DNA from: a virus | Virus record (IMG/VR): IMGVR_UViG_3300025872_000051 | Coordinates: 1-64,000 of that record | Reading direction: 5' to 3' (one strand) | Length of the DNA: 64,000 nucleotides | Shown: positions 39,401-49,900 of the stretch, one piece after another | Numbering within the stretch: the first letter of the stretch is position 1 | Layout: the number at the start of each line of letters is the position of its first letter | Notes under the pieces: generated by a model | Told to the model about the DNA's origin: nothing | Database searches by the model: none | The model's input: the letters and a program-made list of their open reading frames with translations, nothing else | Program-made: the position numbers and the translations under genes

Positions 39401-42400
39401 GACCACTAATAAATTACCATCTGAGGTATATGTAATTAAAATTGACGAGAATACTATTAAATTGGCAAGAAATGCCGAAGATGCTCTTAGATTAATACCA
39501 AAAGCATTAGAAATTACTTCAGTTGGAATTGGTTCTAGTCATTTATTAACCTCAATTAAACAAAATGCAAAATCTTTAATTGCAATAGATAATGTAATTC
39601 AATCTCCGGTTGTTGGAACTTCAATTACCTCAAAATTAGTTTCTAATTTAACAATTGAAGAAGATCTTTTATATTCAAGCTCAGTAAATGAATTCTTTAT
39701 TAACGATTTAATTAAAATTGATGATGAAATAATGAGAGTTGAATCCGTTGGTATTGGAAGTACTAACGCAGTTAGAGTGGTCAGACCTTGGGTTGGAACT
39801 GCTCTAAGTGACCATTCATCAAATTCAGTTATTACTAAACTGTATGGAAATTATAATATAGTTGACAATATTTTGAATTTTGTTGATGCTCCATATGGAA
39901 ATATTCCATTAGGAACATCAACAAATCCCCCAGATGAGCGAGATTGGACTGGTATTTCTACCAGTTCATCATTCCACGGAAGAACATTTATGAGATCTGG
40001 TGTTGAAGATTCGTCTAATGAGGCATATTATAAAAATTATATTTTTGACGATATTTCGCATCAATTTACCACGGGAATTGGAAAAACATTCACAATAACA
40101 AGTGAAGGATCAAATATTGAAGATATTTCTTCCGAAAATGCAGTAGTATTAATTAATGAAATATTCCAGGAACCGGGACTGAATAATAATTATTCTCTAT
40201 CAGAGTCCGGTGGAATTATTTCTATTTCTTTTGTGGGATCCGGAACTTCTTTATCTACTGATATTAATACATCGGATTTTCCATCAGGTGGTATTATTGT
40301 TTCGGTAGGTTCCACCGAAGGATTTGGATATCAACCTTTAGTATCTGCTGGAGGAACTGCTACTGTATCAATAGCAGGAACTATATCTGCGATTAGTATT
40401 GGAAATAGTGGTTCTGGATATAGAACAGCAATCCAAACTCCATCAGGAATAACTCCAGTTACAGTTAGAGTTGGTGTTGCATCAACTACAGTAGGAGTTC
40501 CTTCAATTGAATTTATTGGAACCGCATCTGTCAATAATGGAAATATTGTAAGTATTGCCATTACAAATCCAGGAACCGGATACACTTCAACAAATCCTCC
40601 TTATGTAGTTATTGATCAACCTCTATCATATTCAGATATTCCATTGATTTATAGTTCTTCGTCTATTGCAGGAATTGGAACTAAAGCAACGGTTGATATA
40701 GTAGTAAGTCAAGATTCAAGTGTTATTGACTTTGAAATAAAAAATCTTGGTTATGGGTATAAAGTTGGAGATATTCTTACAGTTCCATTATCTGGAATTG
40801 CAGGAATACCCACAGTTTTCAATTCTACTTTAAGTGAGTTTCAAATTACAGTACAAAGTATATTTAATGATAAGTTTTCTGGATGGTCATTAGGAGAATT
40901 ACAAGTATTAGATAGTATAGAAAATCTATTTGATGGTAGAAGATCTGTTTTTACTTTGAAAAATTCTACGGGTCAAATAGTTTCAATATACGCTAAGAAA
41001 GGTTCTCCAATTACTATCCAAGATACTCTTCTTGTATTTGTAAATGATATACTTCAAATTCCGGGAGAAGGATACATTTTCAACGGAGGAAGTAAAATTC
41101 AGTTTACAGAGCCCCTTAAGCAGGGAGATACTTGCAAAATATTATTCTATAAAGGAAGTGGAGAGGGAGTTGACGTAATATTCAGAGATGTAATAGAAAC
41201 TGTAAAACCGGGAGATGATTTGACTCTAGGTTATGACTCTTATATTGGACAACCTTCTTACTTATTAGAAGATCCAAGAGTAGTTACTGATATACTCTCA
41301 ATAGATACTGTTGAAACTACTCCATACTTTGGTCCCGGAAATACTCCAGATGAAAATCTGAAGAGACCTGTAGTTTGGTGCCGTCAAACTGAAGATACTT
41401 TTATAAATGAACTTGATGTCACTAAAGATAGAATGTTATATGAACCACAAATATACCCATCAACTTATCTTATAAAATCTGTTGGTATAGGTTCTTCTGT
41501 AATTTTTGTAGAGAGTATAAGACCTTTCTTCAACCCACTAAATGAAAACTATAGTTCTTTAGATTTCCAAAATAAAGTTACTTTTATTTCACAAAATGAA
41601 AGAGTATCTGCAAGTGCAACAGCAGTAGTATCTGCTGCAGGAACTATAAGTTCAATTGTAATTTCTGATGGTGGTAGTGGTTATTTGACAGCACCAAAAG
41701 TATCAATTCAAAATCCAGTCGGTGTTGGTACAACAAATACTACGGCGGTTTCTTTCATAACTTCCGGAATAGTTACATCAATAGTAATCACTGGTGTAAC
41801 GACTGGATATTCTTCAGAAAACCCACCAATGGTATTAGTAGAACCTCCTTCATTTGAAATTGAGCAAACCAATGTTAGAACTTATTCTGGGGATTTTGGT
41901 ATTATTAGTGGAATTAAAACTACTTCTGTAGGAGTTGCTTCAACTGGAATAATATTTGAATTTGCAATTCCAAATGATTCTTATTTGAGGAATAGTTTAG
42001 TATCTTCTTTTACAAATGTAAGTGGAATTCAAACTGGTTATTATTTCACTATTTCTAATTCTAATGTTGGAAATGGTGTTACTTCCCTGGATTCTTCTGG
42101 AAATATTGTTGGAACCTCAAAGAGTTTCCTTGATGGGGTTTATCAAGTTGCTGCAGTTTCTATTGCACAAACATCCGTGATTGGACTTGGTATTACTGAT
42201 GTTGCTAGAGTTACTGTTAGCGTATCTGGATACAATGGTTTATCTGGAATTGGTTATAGTTCTTATTATGGAAACTACAGTTGGGGTAGAATTGTTCTCA
42301 AATCAAGATCTAAGCAAATAGAATATGATGCTTATACTAATGATGGATACGTTGGAATTTCTACAGGAACAATCTTAAACAGAAGCGTTCCTCTCAAATA

Positions 42401-42419
42401 CTTAAATTACAGTTCATAA
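30429..42419 (+). CDS. Giant baseplate/tail protein (3996 residues) with YHYH domain
   Basis: A single uninterrupted 12-kb frame in the place where T4 has gp7 (about 1030 residues). The first ~300 residues look like a conserved wedge domain (LPQYVREEFPLVAEFLKQYY; STRGTDLSFKILFKALYGE). A YHYH-type domain is at residues ~1225-1330 (IIGWAYDGNPIYGPYGYEKK ... EYNGRFCITPEFPNGTYAYF). Many G-x-G-Y-x3-P-x-I-type repeats follow and precede it (e.g. NPGQDYNSPPRLRI, NSGSGYRTA, DGGSGYLTAPKVSI). It is probably a long peripheral wedge or tail-fibre-like protein. The length and low-complexity Ser/Thr/Asn/Gly content suggest growth by repeat duplication. Confidence 0.85.
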   Translation: MTENRIKFNNILQNQLPQYVREEFPLVAEFLKQYYVSKEFQSAPDDIIQNIDRYIKLDTIKSNQDSTELTQDVSFLDETIFVSSTIGFPDSYGLIQIDDEIITYTGKTNTSFTGCIRGFSGVTSYDNPNQQDELTFNSSESSDHSENTLVINLSSLFLKEFFDKIKYQLSPGFENREFYSGLDKYLFIKQSKDFYSTRGTDLSFKILFKALYGEDVKVIKPQDYLIKPSDAEYQITNDLVVLPVSGDPYDLVRSTLRQDEYNNIPTGYAPISKVQQITSKSNKSYYKISFDAGYNKDIGFDGSLYGNFSVHPKTRNIGEISSGADTIDVDSTVGFPSEGELSVTYADGTEGIITYTSKNLNQFFGCSNISNTILDASDIWLNVFAYGISNKNSNETIKVRITAVLRDTNIIGDTYYQGVGDNGIVKTLGVNDESVVYDNWFYNVSTIIDIDSVELVDSSNFTYSLTSKINHNFKLGDTLEITSSDSTKILSTVTRINSDTNFEISDQGTLGDVEVLYYSVRRILSKATSSSYSTISNQISNVQSVYKDGQKTLIAASSLPYYYETPLNPSNRSVTFNVGVGITDTFLIQNHGFYTGDSVYYTSSENIDDGSLFNNGVYFVYRVTKDKLKFSQSRSNLYNSIFIEVENILEVKNNKIQDVNLHSKNLSSQNILREISPTINDGNEYVTNSGHVGLLINGVEILNYKSSDKIYYGPIESIDIVSGGVNYDVINPPELVISDSVGTGATGYCSVLGSLQEIKIIDPGFDYLETPTIKISGGNGEGAKASASLKLIDHQVTFSSESKSNLVNISNDSIGFSTYHKFRNAEKIIYKTNGQQAIGGIVTNSSYYVSIPDLYTVKLHNTYDDALSGINTVSLTSYGKGNHVIEAYIKKSVISQINVEDSGSGYENKRRTTDTTGISTSLCQVNIKDHDFKSGEIITYSTTGSAIGGLQNNKNYYITKVDNDNFKLSTVGISTGNEDFYYKTKQYIQFSSFGTGTHTFNYPNISVEVIGKVGTYSTNDLLFKAQIQPIFRGEITSIHLKSGGIGYGSSEVINFNREPSIDLSSGSNAQLIPIINNGKIEEVFVNNPGQDYNSPPRLRILTAGNGSGAILTPIIEDGEIKSVKIVESGVSYDKNNTSIEVTSAGNGVKFSTKLKTWTINLFERYKNNFLNGLDDGFIYNNPRSKYGLQYSHLYAPRKLRESVYGKDSLGKTFYEFSDLKKVNGSEVNSDKHSPIIGWAYDGNPIYGPYGYEKKDGTGNIVQLKSGYSTKTGTNLLKNRPPLNIFPSGFFIEDYEFKNKDSENILDEYNGRFCITPEFPNGTYAYFSTFEETSSNNFSKYKLPKFPYIIGNKFRSKPNDFNYKRSSNQNDIDLNNTNWIRNTKPYNLLEKYSSYSYLSLPNSLNQTIDIKSISPGYVETIEIISGGNNYKVNDNIIFDNEGTGGFGLFSKVSRIAGKTINTISVASSSIFNTEIYKNGFETIVQSSSPHNLLNQDIVSISGLNTTSSLLNGFYNINVRSNTLAISSPSGISSSLTTGIVTFISVFGNISAVSVNDIYKVGDEKVKVLNIDKDSSRIRVLRGIDNTVGTSHSYTDILYEIPRRFSINSTIDLPHPSNKQIYFIPNESLGIGTVSGVGIGTTIKFSNPGVGITQIFIPTRSIYLPNHNLNTGDEIIYSSNGGTEISISIDGITSLSLQNDERLYAAKISNDLIGISTVKVGIGTTGSFVGIGSTLSSSRLLYLTGIGTGLYHSFTTNYQTLSGKVLKNIVTVSTAETHGLTNNDVVYMNVNPGISTTYVIKYNDYNRKLLVNPREFESTQVNIDTDLVNIPNHNFKNGQKVVYTQTSSFNGLTNNKIYYVVVYDENNIRLSSSYYSSKSLYPEIVGITSTHGGILSPINPQIKAYKDSTIVFDVSDPTLSYVTNSEIYSAFKLDFYQDSNFTQIFESTKKDDTFEVRREGIVGTSNAKVYLTINQDIPEKLYYKLNPIYNSTLPKVKQEINVDNEIEFNNQIEVVSSKYNGKHTIVSISSSSFTYSLPDIPEKNSYDSSSSLSYETTSLSAFGPISKIDISSKGQNYKNQPKFLNILSESGSNAILESFGKSIGKIKKTEINDIGFDFSSDFTVKPSLSLPQILKIEPLNSIESIRIEFNGRGYLVPPKLIVIDGFTEDVLSEVDLKYSLGDNYVTILNNTYRLNDVEPTILPLQNSNGVPIDTIEYDSITKDVIVTLAVGFSTGNTFPFVIGDEVLIESVSIGAGSTGKGYNSENYNYKLFTVTSTDENIGGIGSVTYNMSEFLGGGEEPGIFDASNSSAARIIPKKYFPTFKTTLSPNNFLEKESVKYVGESDILGLVENWDEKTKYLRVSSRKTLKEGKTIQGVSSKTQGIINSSYSTEAFFDVGSYSKVESGWITDTGILNTELQRIQDSFYYQNFSYSLSSRVPYDTWDNAVGSLNHTAGFKKFSDYQLESSSYAGIKTDTTRNVDVTVDIDGFGSLNCTYDFDLASENALFVGQNVISDEITFSSRILTDYYESVSNRVLTIDDISGQFNSNPRSTRYSIVHRFPLTDARAQKYVSYVNDRRFTKQRQVMIFTLLHDNVDGYLNQYGRVETVNELGTFDFTIEGNEGLILFYPQKYRVNDYNITTLSYNIKDDFTGIGSTNLGGIIDLYTKTTSSSSSQTNIVSIGKTYTSAKVLLEISSDDNQYQFDELNIVHDNTNIEFISYGQLTNHSVDSFSSSGLGTYYPYFSGDTLNIDFIPNPGIAASVSTIQVAISDNSRTGIGTFDLKYVRLEARTTSIGSSTSPVSTQVGKYLNSYYGSYFIVQISDLTNNRYQLSEVVVVDDGTNAYFTEYANIETYSTLGEIGAAKTTGYTELTFTPLPNIDVEVKVLSHTLTSYDSSNLPTQYNNNTLTSDYGIYYGTERDVRRSFELKHKGDPIFQKYFDASDSNIVSIGSSTIKIKNHFLTTGEKVIYTPGDISGISSAIGIGSTYFGVGIGTTNKLPSEVYVIKIDENTIKLARNAEDALRLIPKALEITSVGIGSSHLLTSIKQNAKSLIAIDNVIQSPVVGTSITSKLVSNLTIEEDLLYSSSVNEFFINDLIKIDDEIMRVESVGIGSTNAVRVVRPWVGTALSDHSSNSVITKLYGNYNIVDNILNFVDAPYGNIPLGTSTNPPDERDWTGISTSSSFHGRTFMRSGVEDSSNEAYYKNYIFDDISHQFTTGIGKTFTITSEGSNIEDISSENAVVLINEIFQEPGLNNNYSLSESGGIISISFVGSGTSLSTDINTSDFPSGGIIVSVGSTEGFGYQPLVSAGGTATVSIAGTISAISIGNSGSGYRTAIQTPSGITPVTVRVGVASTTVGVPSIEFIGTASVNNGNIVSIAITNPGTGYTSTNPPYVVIDQPLSYSDIPLIYSSSSIAGIGTKATVDIVVSQDSSVIDFEIKNLGYGYKVGDILTVPLSGIAGIPTVFNSTLSEFQITVQSIFNDKFSGWSLGELQVLDSIENLFDGRRSVFTLKNSTGQIVSIYAKKGSPITIQDTLLVFVNDILQIPGEGYIFNGGSKIQFTEPLKQGDTCKILFYKGSGEGVDVIFRDVIETVKPGDDLTLGYDSYIGQPSYLLEDPRVVTDILSIDTVETTPYFGPGNTPDENLKRPVVWCRQTEDTFINELDVTKDRMLYEPQIYPSTYLIKSVGIGSSVIFVESIRPFFNPLNENYSSLDFQNKVTFISQNERVSASATAVVSAAGTISSIVISDGGSGYLTAPKVSIQNPVGVGTTNTTAVSFITSGIVTSIVITGVTTGYSSENPPMVLVEPPSFEIEQTNVRTYSGDFGIISGIKTTSVGVASTGIIFEFAIPNDSYLRNSLVSSFTNVSGIQTGYYFTISNSNVGNGVTSLDSSGNIVGTSKSFLDGVYQVAAVSIAQTSVIGLGITDVARVTVSVSGYNGLSGIGYSSYYGNYSWGRIVLKSRSKQIEYDAYTNDGYVGISTGTILNRSVPLKYLNYSS

Positions 42420-42422
42420 ATA
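42415..42422 (+). promoter_or_regulatory. T4-type late promoter
   Basis: CATAAATA, overlapping the stop of the giant gene, 17 bases before gp8. Confidence 0.6.
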
Positions 42423-42439
42423 AATAAAAAACTTAGAAA

Positions 42440-43987
42440 ATGTCAGCAATTATAACTGATCAAATTAGAATTTTAAACGCCAAAAATTTTATTTCTGGCG
42501 TTACAACTTCTTCAAATTCGTATTATGTATTTGTAGGATTACCTAACTCTAATGAGGTTAGTGAAGATTGGGATACTTCTCCTCCTTCTCCAAGAGATAG
42601 TTTTGACGAGGAGAATGGTTATTGGGATACTATGATTGCTTTAAAAAAAATTAAGTCATCTGATGTTTGTCAGGTAGTTCCAAAGAGAATTTGGGAGTCC
42701 GGCAATAAGTATGATTATTATCGCCATGATTATAGCAGATCAAATCTAGCAGGAATTTCAAGCGCAACTAGCTTGTATTCGTCAACATATTATGTAATGA
42801 ATAGTGATTATAGAGTTTATATTTGCCTCCAAAATGGTACTGATCCGGATAACCAATCCGGCAAACCTTCTTTGGATGAACCAACTTTTGTTGATTTAGA
42901 ACCAAGAGCTGCTGGAACAAGTGGAGATGGATATATATGGAAATATCTTTACACTATTAAACCAAGTGATGTTGTTAAATTTGAATCAACTGATTTTATG
43001 CCAGTTCCTTTAAATTGGGAAACTAGCGTTGAGCACTCTGCAATAAGAAATAATGCAGTTGATGGTTCGATTAAAACAATAATTATTAAAAATAGAGGTG
43101 TTGGCGTAGGAGATGCAAATAAAACTTATACAAGGATACCAATCAAAGGAGATGGTACTGGTGCGGAATGTACAATAGTAATAAACAATGATCAACAAGT
43201 AGAATCTATTACAGTATCTAATCAAGGTTCTGGATACACTTATGGTAGTGTTGATCTATCTGCGATACCAACAGGATCAACTCAACCATCATTTGATGTA
43301 ATAATTTCACCTAAAGGTGGACACGGATATGACATTTATAGAGAACTTGGTGCATATCACGTATTACTTTATTCTAGGTTAGAAAATGACGTAGAAAATC
43401 CAGATTTTATAACGGGAAATCAAATTTCCAGAATAGGAATAGTAGAAAATCCAAAGGCATACGAATCTTCGCAGATACTGAATATTGATAAGGCAAGTGC
43501 TGCATATGCAATAAGATTAACAGGAGCAGGATATAGTTCTGCATCTTTTTCTCCCGATTCTCTGATTACGCAAACAATAGGAACAGGAATAACCGCTTCC
43601 GGTAAAGTAATTAGTTATGATTCAAATACTGGAGTTTTAAAATATTGGCAGGATAGATCTTTGGCAGGATTTAACACAGTAGGAGTTGCAATAACTAATC
43701 CTCAATTTGGATATGATTTGATAGAATTTACTTCAACCCCGTCTACTGGTGGTAGTTTAGTAATTACAGGGAATACCGGTGCAACATTATCAATAAGTAC
43801 TTCATTTTCAGGTATATCCACAGTAATAAATAATAGAACATACTACCTTGGACAATCATTTTCAAGCGGACTATCAAATCCAGAAGTTAAAAAGTATTCT
43901 GGAAATATAATTTATGTTGATAATAGACCCGCAATAACAAGATCAATTAACCAAAAAGAAGATATTAAAGTCATTTTGCAGTTTTAA
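42440..43987 (+). CDS. 8: Baseplate wedge subunit gp8
   Basis: A 515-residue protein, longer than T4 gp8 (334). The cyanophage gp8 pattern is clear: YYVFVGLPNSNEVSEDWDT near the start, DGYIWKYLYTIKPSDVVKFE mid-way, and YDIYRELGAYHVLLYSRLEN. An inserted NQGSGYTYGSVDLSAI repeat accounts for part of the extra length. It connects the gp7-like and inner wedge proteins. Confidence 0.9.
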   Translation: MSAIITDQIRILNAKNFISGVTTSSNSYYVFVGLPNSNEVSEDWDTSPPSPRDSFDEENGYWDTMIALKKIKSSDVCQVVPKRIWESGNKYDYYRHDYSRSNLAGISSATSLYSSTYYVMNSDYRVYICLQNGTDPDNQSGKPSLDEPTFVDLEPRAAGTSGDGYIWKYLYTIKPSDVVKFESTDFMPVPLNWETSVEHSAIRNNAVDGSIKTIIIKNRGVGVGDANKTYTRIPIKGDGTGAECTIVINNDQQVESITVSNQGSGYTYGSVDLSAIPTGSTQPSFDVIISPKGGHGYDIYRELGAYHVLLYSRLENDVENPDFITGNQISRIGIVENPKAYESSQILNIDKASAAYAIRLTGAGYSSASFSPDSLITQTIGTGITASGKVISYDSNTGVLKYWQDRSLAGFNTVGVAITNPQFGYDLIEFTSTPSTGGSLVITGNTGATLSISTSFSGISTVINNRTYYLGQSFSSGLSNPEVKKYSGNIIYVDNRPAITRSINQKEDIKVILQF

Positions 43988-43993
43988 AGAATT

Positions 43994-46900
43994 ATGTCCC
44001 AAGTCACCAATCTCAACGTATCGCCATATTTTGACGATTTTGATGCAAACAATGACTATTATAAAGTACTTTTTAAACCTGGATATCCTGTTCAAGCAAG
44101 AGAATTAACAACCCTTCAATCAATTCTACAAAACCAAATTGAAAAATTTGGACAAAATATATTTAAAGAGGGTGCAAAAGTTATTCCCGGAAATACAACA
44201 TATAACCAATTATATTATGCAGTTGAATTAAATAATACTTACTTGGGCGTTCCTATAGATGCTTACGTTGATCAACTTGTTGGTTCAAAAGTCACTGGTC
44301 AAACATCTGGGGTTAGTGCAGTCGTAAATAGCGTTTTATTGTCCGGAGATTCTGAGAGAGAAAATGTAACTTTATATGTGAGTTATTTAAATTCTAGCAC
44401 ATTAAATAATTCAACCTCTCAATTTCTAGACGGAGAAAATTTATATTCTGATGTAAATATTTCATCTGGATTACTTGGAAATAATCTAATTGCTGCAGGA
44501 TCACCATTTGCAATTACGATATCATCTAATTGCAATTCAACAGGATCTTCATTCTCTATTTCAAGTGGAGTATATTTTATACGAGGTTATTTTGTAAATG
44601 TAAACTCGGAGACTTTAATTCTCGATCAGTACTCAAATAGACCCAATTATAGAGTTGGTCTATACATTAATGAGGAAATAATAAATTCAGATATTGATGA
44701 AGCACTAACAGATAATTCTCAAGGATTTAATAATTATGCAGCACCTGGAGCAGATAGATTAAAAATTTCAACATCTTTATTTAAAAAAAGTTTAGATGAT
44801 TTTAATGATAATAATTTCGTGGAACTAGCAGTAATTAGAGATGGGGTTCTACAATCAATAAACTCTAATACTGAATATAATTTAATTAGAGATGAACTTG
44901 CAAGGAGAACTTACGCGGAATCTGGAGATTATTGCGTAACTCCGTTTGATGTAAGTGTTAAAGAATCTTTAAATGATGGATTAGGAAATAGAGGAATATT
45001 TAATTCAAATCAATTTACTTATGGAGGTTCCATACCTTCAGACGATTTAGCAATTTATCAAATATCTCCAGGTAAAGCATTTGTAAGAGGATATGAAATA
45101 GAAACTATTTCGCCGGTATTTTTAGATGTTAGAAAACCAAGAACAACTACGAGACTTGAAAATATTGCGGTTAATTATAATACAGGATCCACTTTTAAAT
45201 TAAATACCGTTTATGGTTCTCCAGTAATTGGTATTGGAAATACATATGTATTGAGTTTAAGGGATCAAAGAGTTGGAGTTTCATCGTCAACTGCTGCAGG
45301 TAAAGAAATAGGAGTCGCTAGAGTTTACGATTTTAGATTAGAATCTGGTTCATATGATTCGGATAATCCCAAATTAAATAGGTGGGATATATCACTCTAC
45401 GATATACAAACGACAACTGAAATAACTTTAAATGAACCAATAACTTTATCAACACCAAAATTTATTAAAGGAAAAAATAGCGGAGCAACAGCATTTCTTA
45501 AGGATTCAGTATCTAATAGTAATACAATCACTGTTTATCAAAAAAATGGAGATTTTGTTCCTTTTGAATCATTTATAATTGATGGTATTGATAATACTAG
45601 AGTTGCAGTTGCAGTTACTTCTTATTCAGTTTCTGATGTAAAATCTGTTTATGGAATTGTAGGTACTTCTAAAACTTTTTCTGCCAATACTATTCAAACC
45701 GATTCACTTTTTGTTGGAATAGCATCTATTAGTGGATCAAGTTCAGGTATTAGTACAGTAGTTAGTACTAATCTTTATTTTTCGGAAAAAGTAGTTAAAG
45801 TTGGAAATATTGTAAAATATAGTAATGACTTAGGATCTGATCCAGTGTATGCAAGAGTTGAAAGTGTTAATGAAGATTCTATAACAATTTCTGGAGTAAC
45901 TACAGTTTCGGGTATAAACCAAGGAGGACTTTCCACAAGTGTAACTAGAGTAACAGACCTTACTATTTTAGATACTACTCTTTCCCCATCAACTGATGAT
46001 ACTTTATACACTGCTTTACCAAAACCTTTTGTAGAATCTTTAGATTTAACTGATGCCTCTTTAACTATTAGAAAGACCTATGATGTAGTTATTAGTGGAA
46101 ATCAATTAAATACTGCCGTTTCTGCAGGTTCCAATGAAACATTTTTACCATTTGACGAAGAAAGATATACTTTAATTAATTCCAATGGAACTACAGAAAT
46201 TTTAACAGAAGATAAGTTTGATTTTATTGATGGTGGAAAACAACTTCAAATTTACAATCTCCAATCAAGTGGAAATGCAACCTTAGTAACTACATTAAAA
46301 AAATTAAAACCAAAATCAAAAATTAAATTACTTAATAAAGTTTCATCAATTGTAATTGATAAATCAAAAAATTCTGCATCGGGTGTAGGTGGAACAACTT
46401 TAAATGATGGATTAGCATTTGGAAATTATGCTTATGGAACAAGAGTTCAAGATGAAAATATATCCATTAATGTTCCGGATATAATTAAAATTCTAGCAGT
46501 TTATGAATCTAAGGACACTTCAACTCCATCTGCTCCAACTTTAATATTATCATCAATAAATGGACCAACAACAAAAACTGGTGATTTATTAATTGGAGAA
46601 AAATTTATAGGTCAACTAAGTGGAGCAATAGGATTATATGCAGAAAGAATAACGGATTCTCAAGTATCATATATTCCATTAAACGATGTTTCATTAAAAG
46701 AAGGCGAAACGATTACATTTTATGATTCAAAAATTCAGGCAGTAATTACCACCATAAACTCCCCAAGTTTTAACGTTTCTCAAAACTTTACTTTTAATAA
46801 TGGACAAAAAGGATCTTTTTATGATTATGGAGTTTTAAATAGAAAATCTTCTATAGCAGAACCAACAAGAAAGTTAAAAATATATTATTCTAGTGCATAT

Positions 46901-49900
46901 TACCAAAGTTCTGATGATGGAGATATCACAACTATTCAATCTTATCAAGGATTTGATTACAAAGATGACATTCAATCAATAGGTTCTTTTAGAAATTCTG
47001 ATATAATTGATATTAGACCAAGAGTTTCAAACTATACGGTTTTGCCAAATTTAAGATCTCCTCTTGAATTTTATGGTAGAACATTTGATTCATCTGGCAA
47101 TTCATCTGCTAATATTTTAGCATCAGATGAGTCAATAATTACATCTTTTAATTATTATCTCGGAAGGATTGATAGTGTTTTTCTACGTAAAGATGGCACG
47201 TTCCAAGTTCAATATGGATCTCCATCAGAAAAACCAGAAAAACCCGTTGTATTAGATGATTCTCTAGAAATATCCACAATAACTCTTCCACCATATCTTT
47301 TTGATACATCTCAAGCGTCTATTAAGTTTTTAGACCATAAGAGATATAGAATGTCTGATATTAAACAGCTTGAAGATCGCATTAAAAATCTAGAATATTA
47401 CACTTCCCTGTCTTTATTAGAATCAAATACTGCCAATTTATTTGTTTCAGATTCTAATGGTTTGAATAGATTTAAATCGGGTTTTTTTGTTGATAATTTT
47501 ACAACATTTAATTCTCAAGAGACATTCATTCCCATAGAAAATAGTATAGATGTCTTGAATAAAGAACTAAGACCAAAACATTATACTACATCAATAGATT
47601 TAATTCCCGGTCCAGTTGAAGGAGTTAGTTCACAAACTGATACTTTATTCCAAGTTCCCGAAGGAATTAATATAAGAAAAACCGGAGATATTATCACCCT
47701 TGATTACTCTGAAACAGAGTTTATAAAACAATCTACTGCAACTAGAACTGAAAATGTCACTCCCTTTGTGATTAATTTTTGGGCAGGAAAACTTGAATTA
47801 ACACCTTCATCCGATACTTGGGTCGATACGGTTCGTATAGATCCAAAAATTACAACTACTGAAGGAGATTATTCCTCAGTAATGGCAATAGCATCTCAAT
47901 ATTTTAATGTTGATCCACAGATAGGTTATGCACCAACCGTTTGGGGTTCTTGGGAAACTAATTGGACTGGTAGAGATGTTATAGAAACTACAAAACTGCG
48001 AACGGATAAAAAAGAATTTAGTTATAATTATGGTTGGTTTGGATATCATTGGACTGATGGTATTTGGGGAAGACGTTATTCGGGAACTAATACAACTACT
48101 ACTACTGGTGTCTTTGAAGATCTTTATAGGGAAACTATATTAACAGGAACAGCGACCAGAACAGGAACTACAACTTTAGTTTCTGAACAATTTAATAATA
48201 CTTCACTTGGCGATAAAGTAATTAATAGAGATTTAGTTCAGTATGTAAGATCAAGAAATGTTCAATTCATAGGTAAAAACATAAAACCACTCACTCAGGT
48301 TTATGCTTTCTTTGATGGAGTAGATGTAACAAAATATTGTGTTCCAAAACTTTTAGAAATCAGTATGATTTCTGGAGTTTTTGAGGTTGGAGAAACTGTT
48401 ATAGGTTCTCCACTCACAAGAACTGCAGGATCACCGTCAATAACATTTAGAGTTGCTCAGTCAAATCATAAAGAAGGTCCATATAATAATCCAACATCAA
48501 CTTATTCATTAAATCCTTATACTAACCAATCAATTTCTTCTGCTTATTCTTCCGCAAGTAATCATTTAAATATAGATACTTTTTCACTATCCTCACAATA
48601 TCAAGGTGAGTATAGTGGGTGGGTTGAATCTGGAATGAACCTTGTAGGACAAACAAGTGGTGCTACAGCAACAATTACTAGCGTTAGATTAATTACTGAT
48701 AATCAATTGTTTGTGGCTGGATCTTTTTATATTCCAGACCCAAATATAATAACAAATCCAAAATTTGAAACTGGTACAAAGACATTTTCACTGATAAACA
48801 ATTCGATTAATAATAGAAATCTTGCATCAACTATATCAGATACAAATTATGAGGCAAGTGGATTAATAGAAACAGTACAGGAAGAAATTATTTCCACAAG
48901 AAATGCAACTATAGAGGCAAGGGAAGAAGTTCAAACAGAAAATGTTTCTCAGTCTCAGGGAAATGTTCTAGTAAGTAGTACACTAATATCAGAGACTAGT
49001 GTAAGTAGAAACAACTCTCGTCCATATGGTTGCTTTGGATATACTGATCCTTTAGCACAATCATTCCTAGTTCAAAATTCTCTTCAAGATGTAAATAGAT
49101 TGAGTGGGGTATTTATTACTAGATGTGATTTATTCTTTAAAACTAAAGATGAAAACGGAGTACCTGCTTGGGTTCAGATAAGAACTATGCAAAATGGATA
49201 TCCATCCCAAACTATAGTTCCATTTTCAGAAGTTATTTTATCTCCAGAATCTATTAATCTATCCAATGATGGTTCAGTTTCTACTCCTGTTGTATTTAAT
49301 TCCCCAGTTTACTTGGAAGGAGGAAAAGAATATGCGATTGTTGTAGGTTCTAATTCAAGCAATTATAATGTGTTTATATCAAGGGTTGGAGAAAATGATT
49401 TATTAACACAATCTTATATCTCAAACCAACCATATCTTGGATCACTATTTAAGTCCCAAAACGCTTCTACTTGGGAAGCAAGTCAGTTTGAAGATCTTAA
49501 GTTCACTCTTTATAGAGCAAACTTTGTTTCATCTGGAACTGTTGAATTCTATAATCCAGAATTAACTCCCGGAAATTCCCAAGTTGCAACTTTAATGCCA
49601 AATTCTTTGAAATTGAATTCAAGAAAAATTAGAGTAGGAATAACAACATATTTAAATGACTCTTCCTTGAAGTTAGGAAATACAATTTTACTGCAGGGAA
49701 CTAACGGAACAGGTAACTATGTAGGAAATGCAGGAATCGCAACTGGTTCTTTGCAAGTAATAAATCCGGGAATTGGATATACGCCTTCACTGGGTAGTTA
49801 TACATTCAATAACGTTCAATTGGTTCCAGTAACTGGAAATGGAAGAGATGCTACAGCAAATGTTACTATTTCAAATGGGGTTGCTATAGCTGCTACAATT

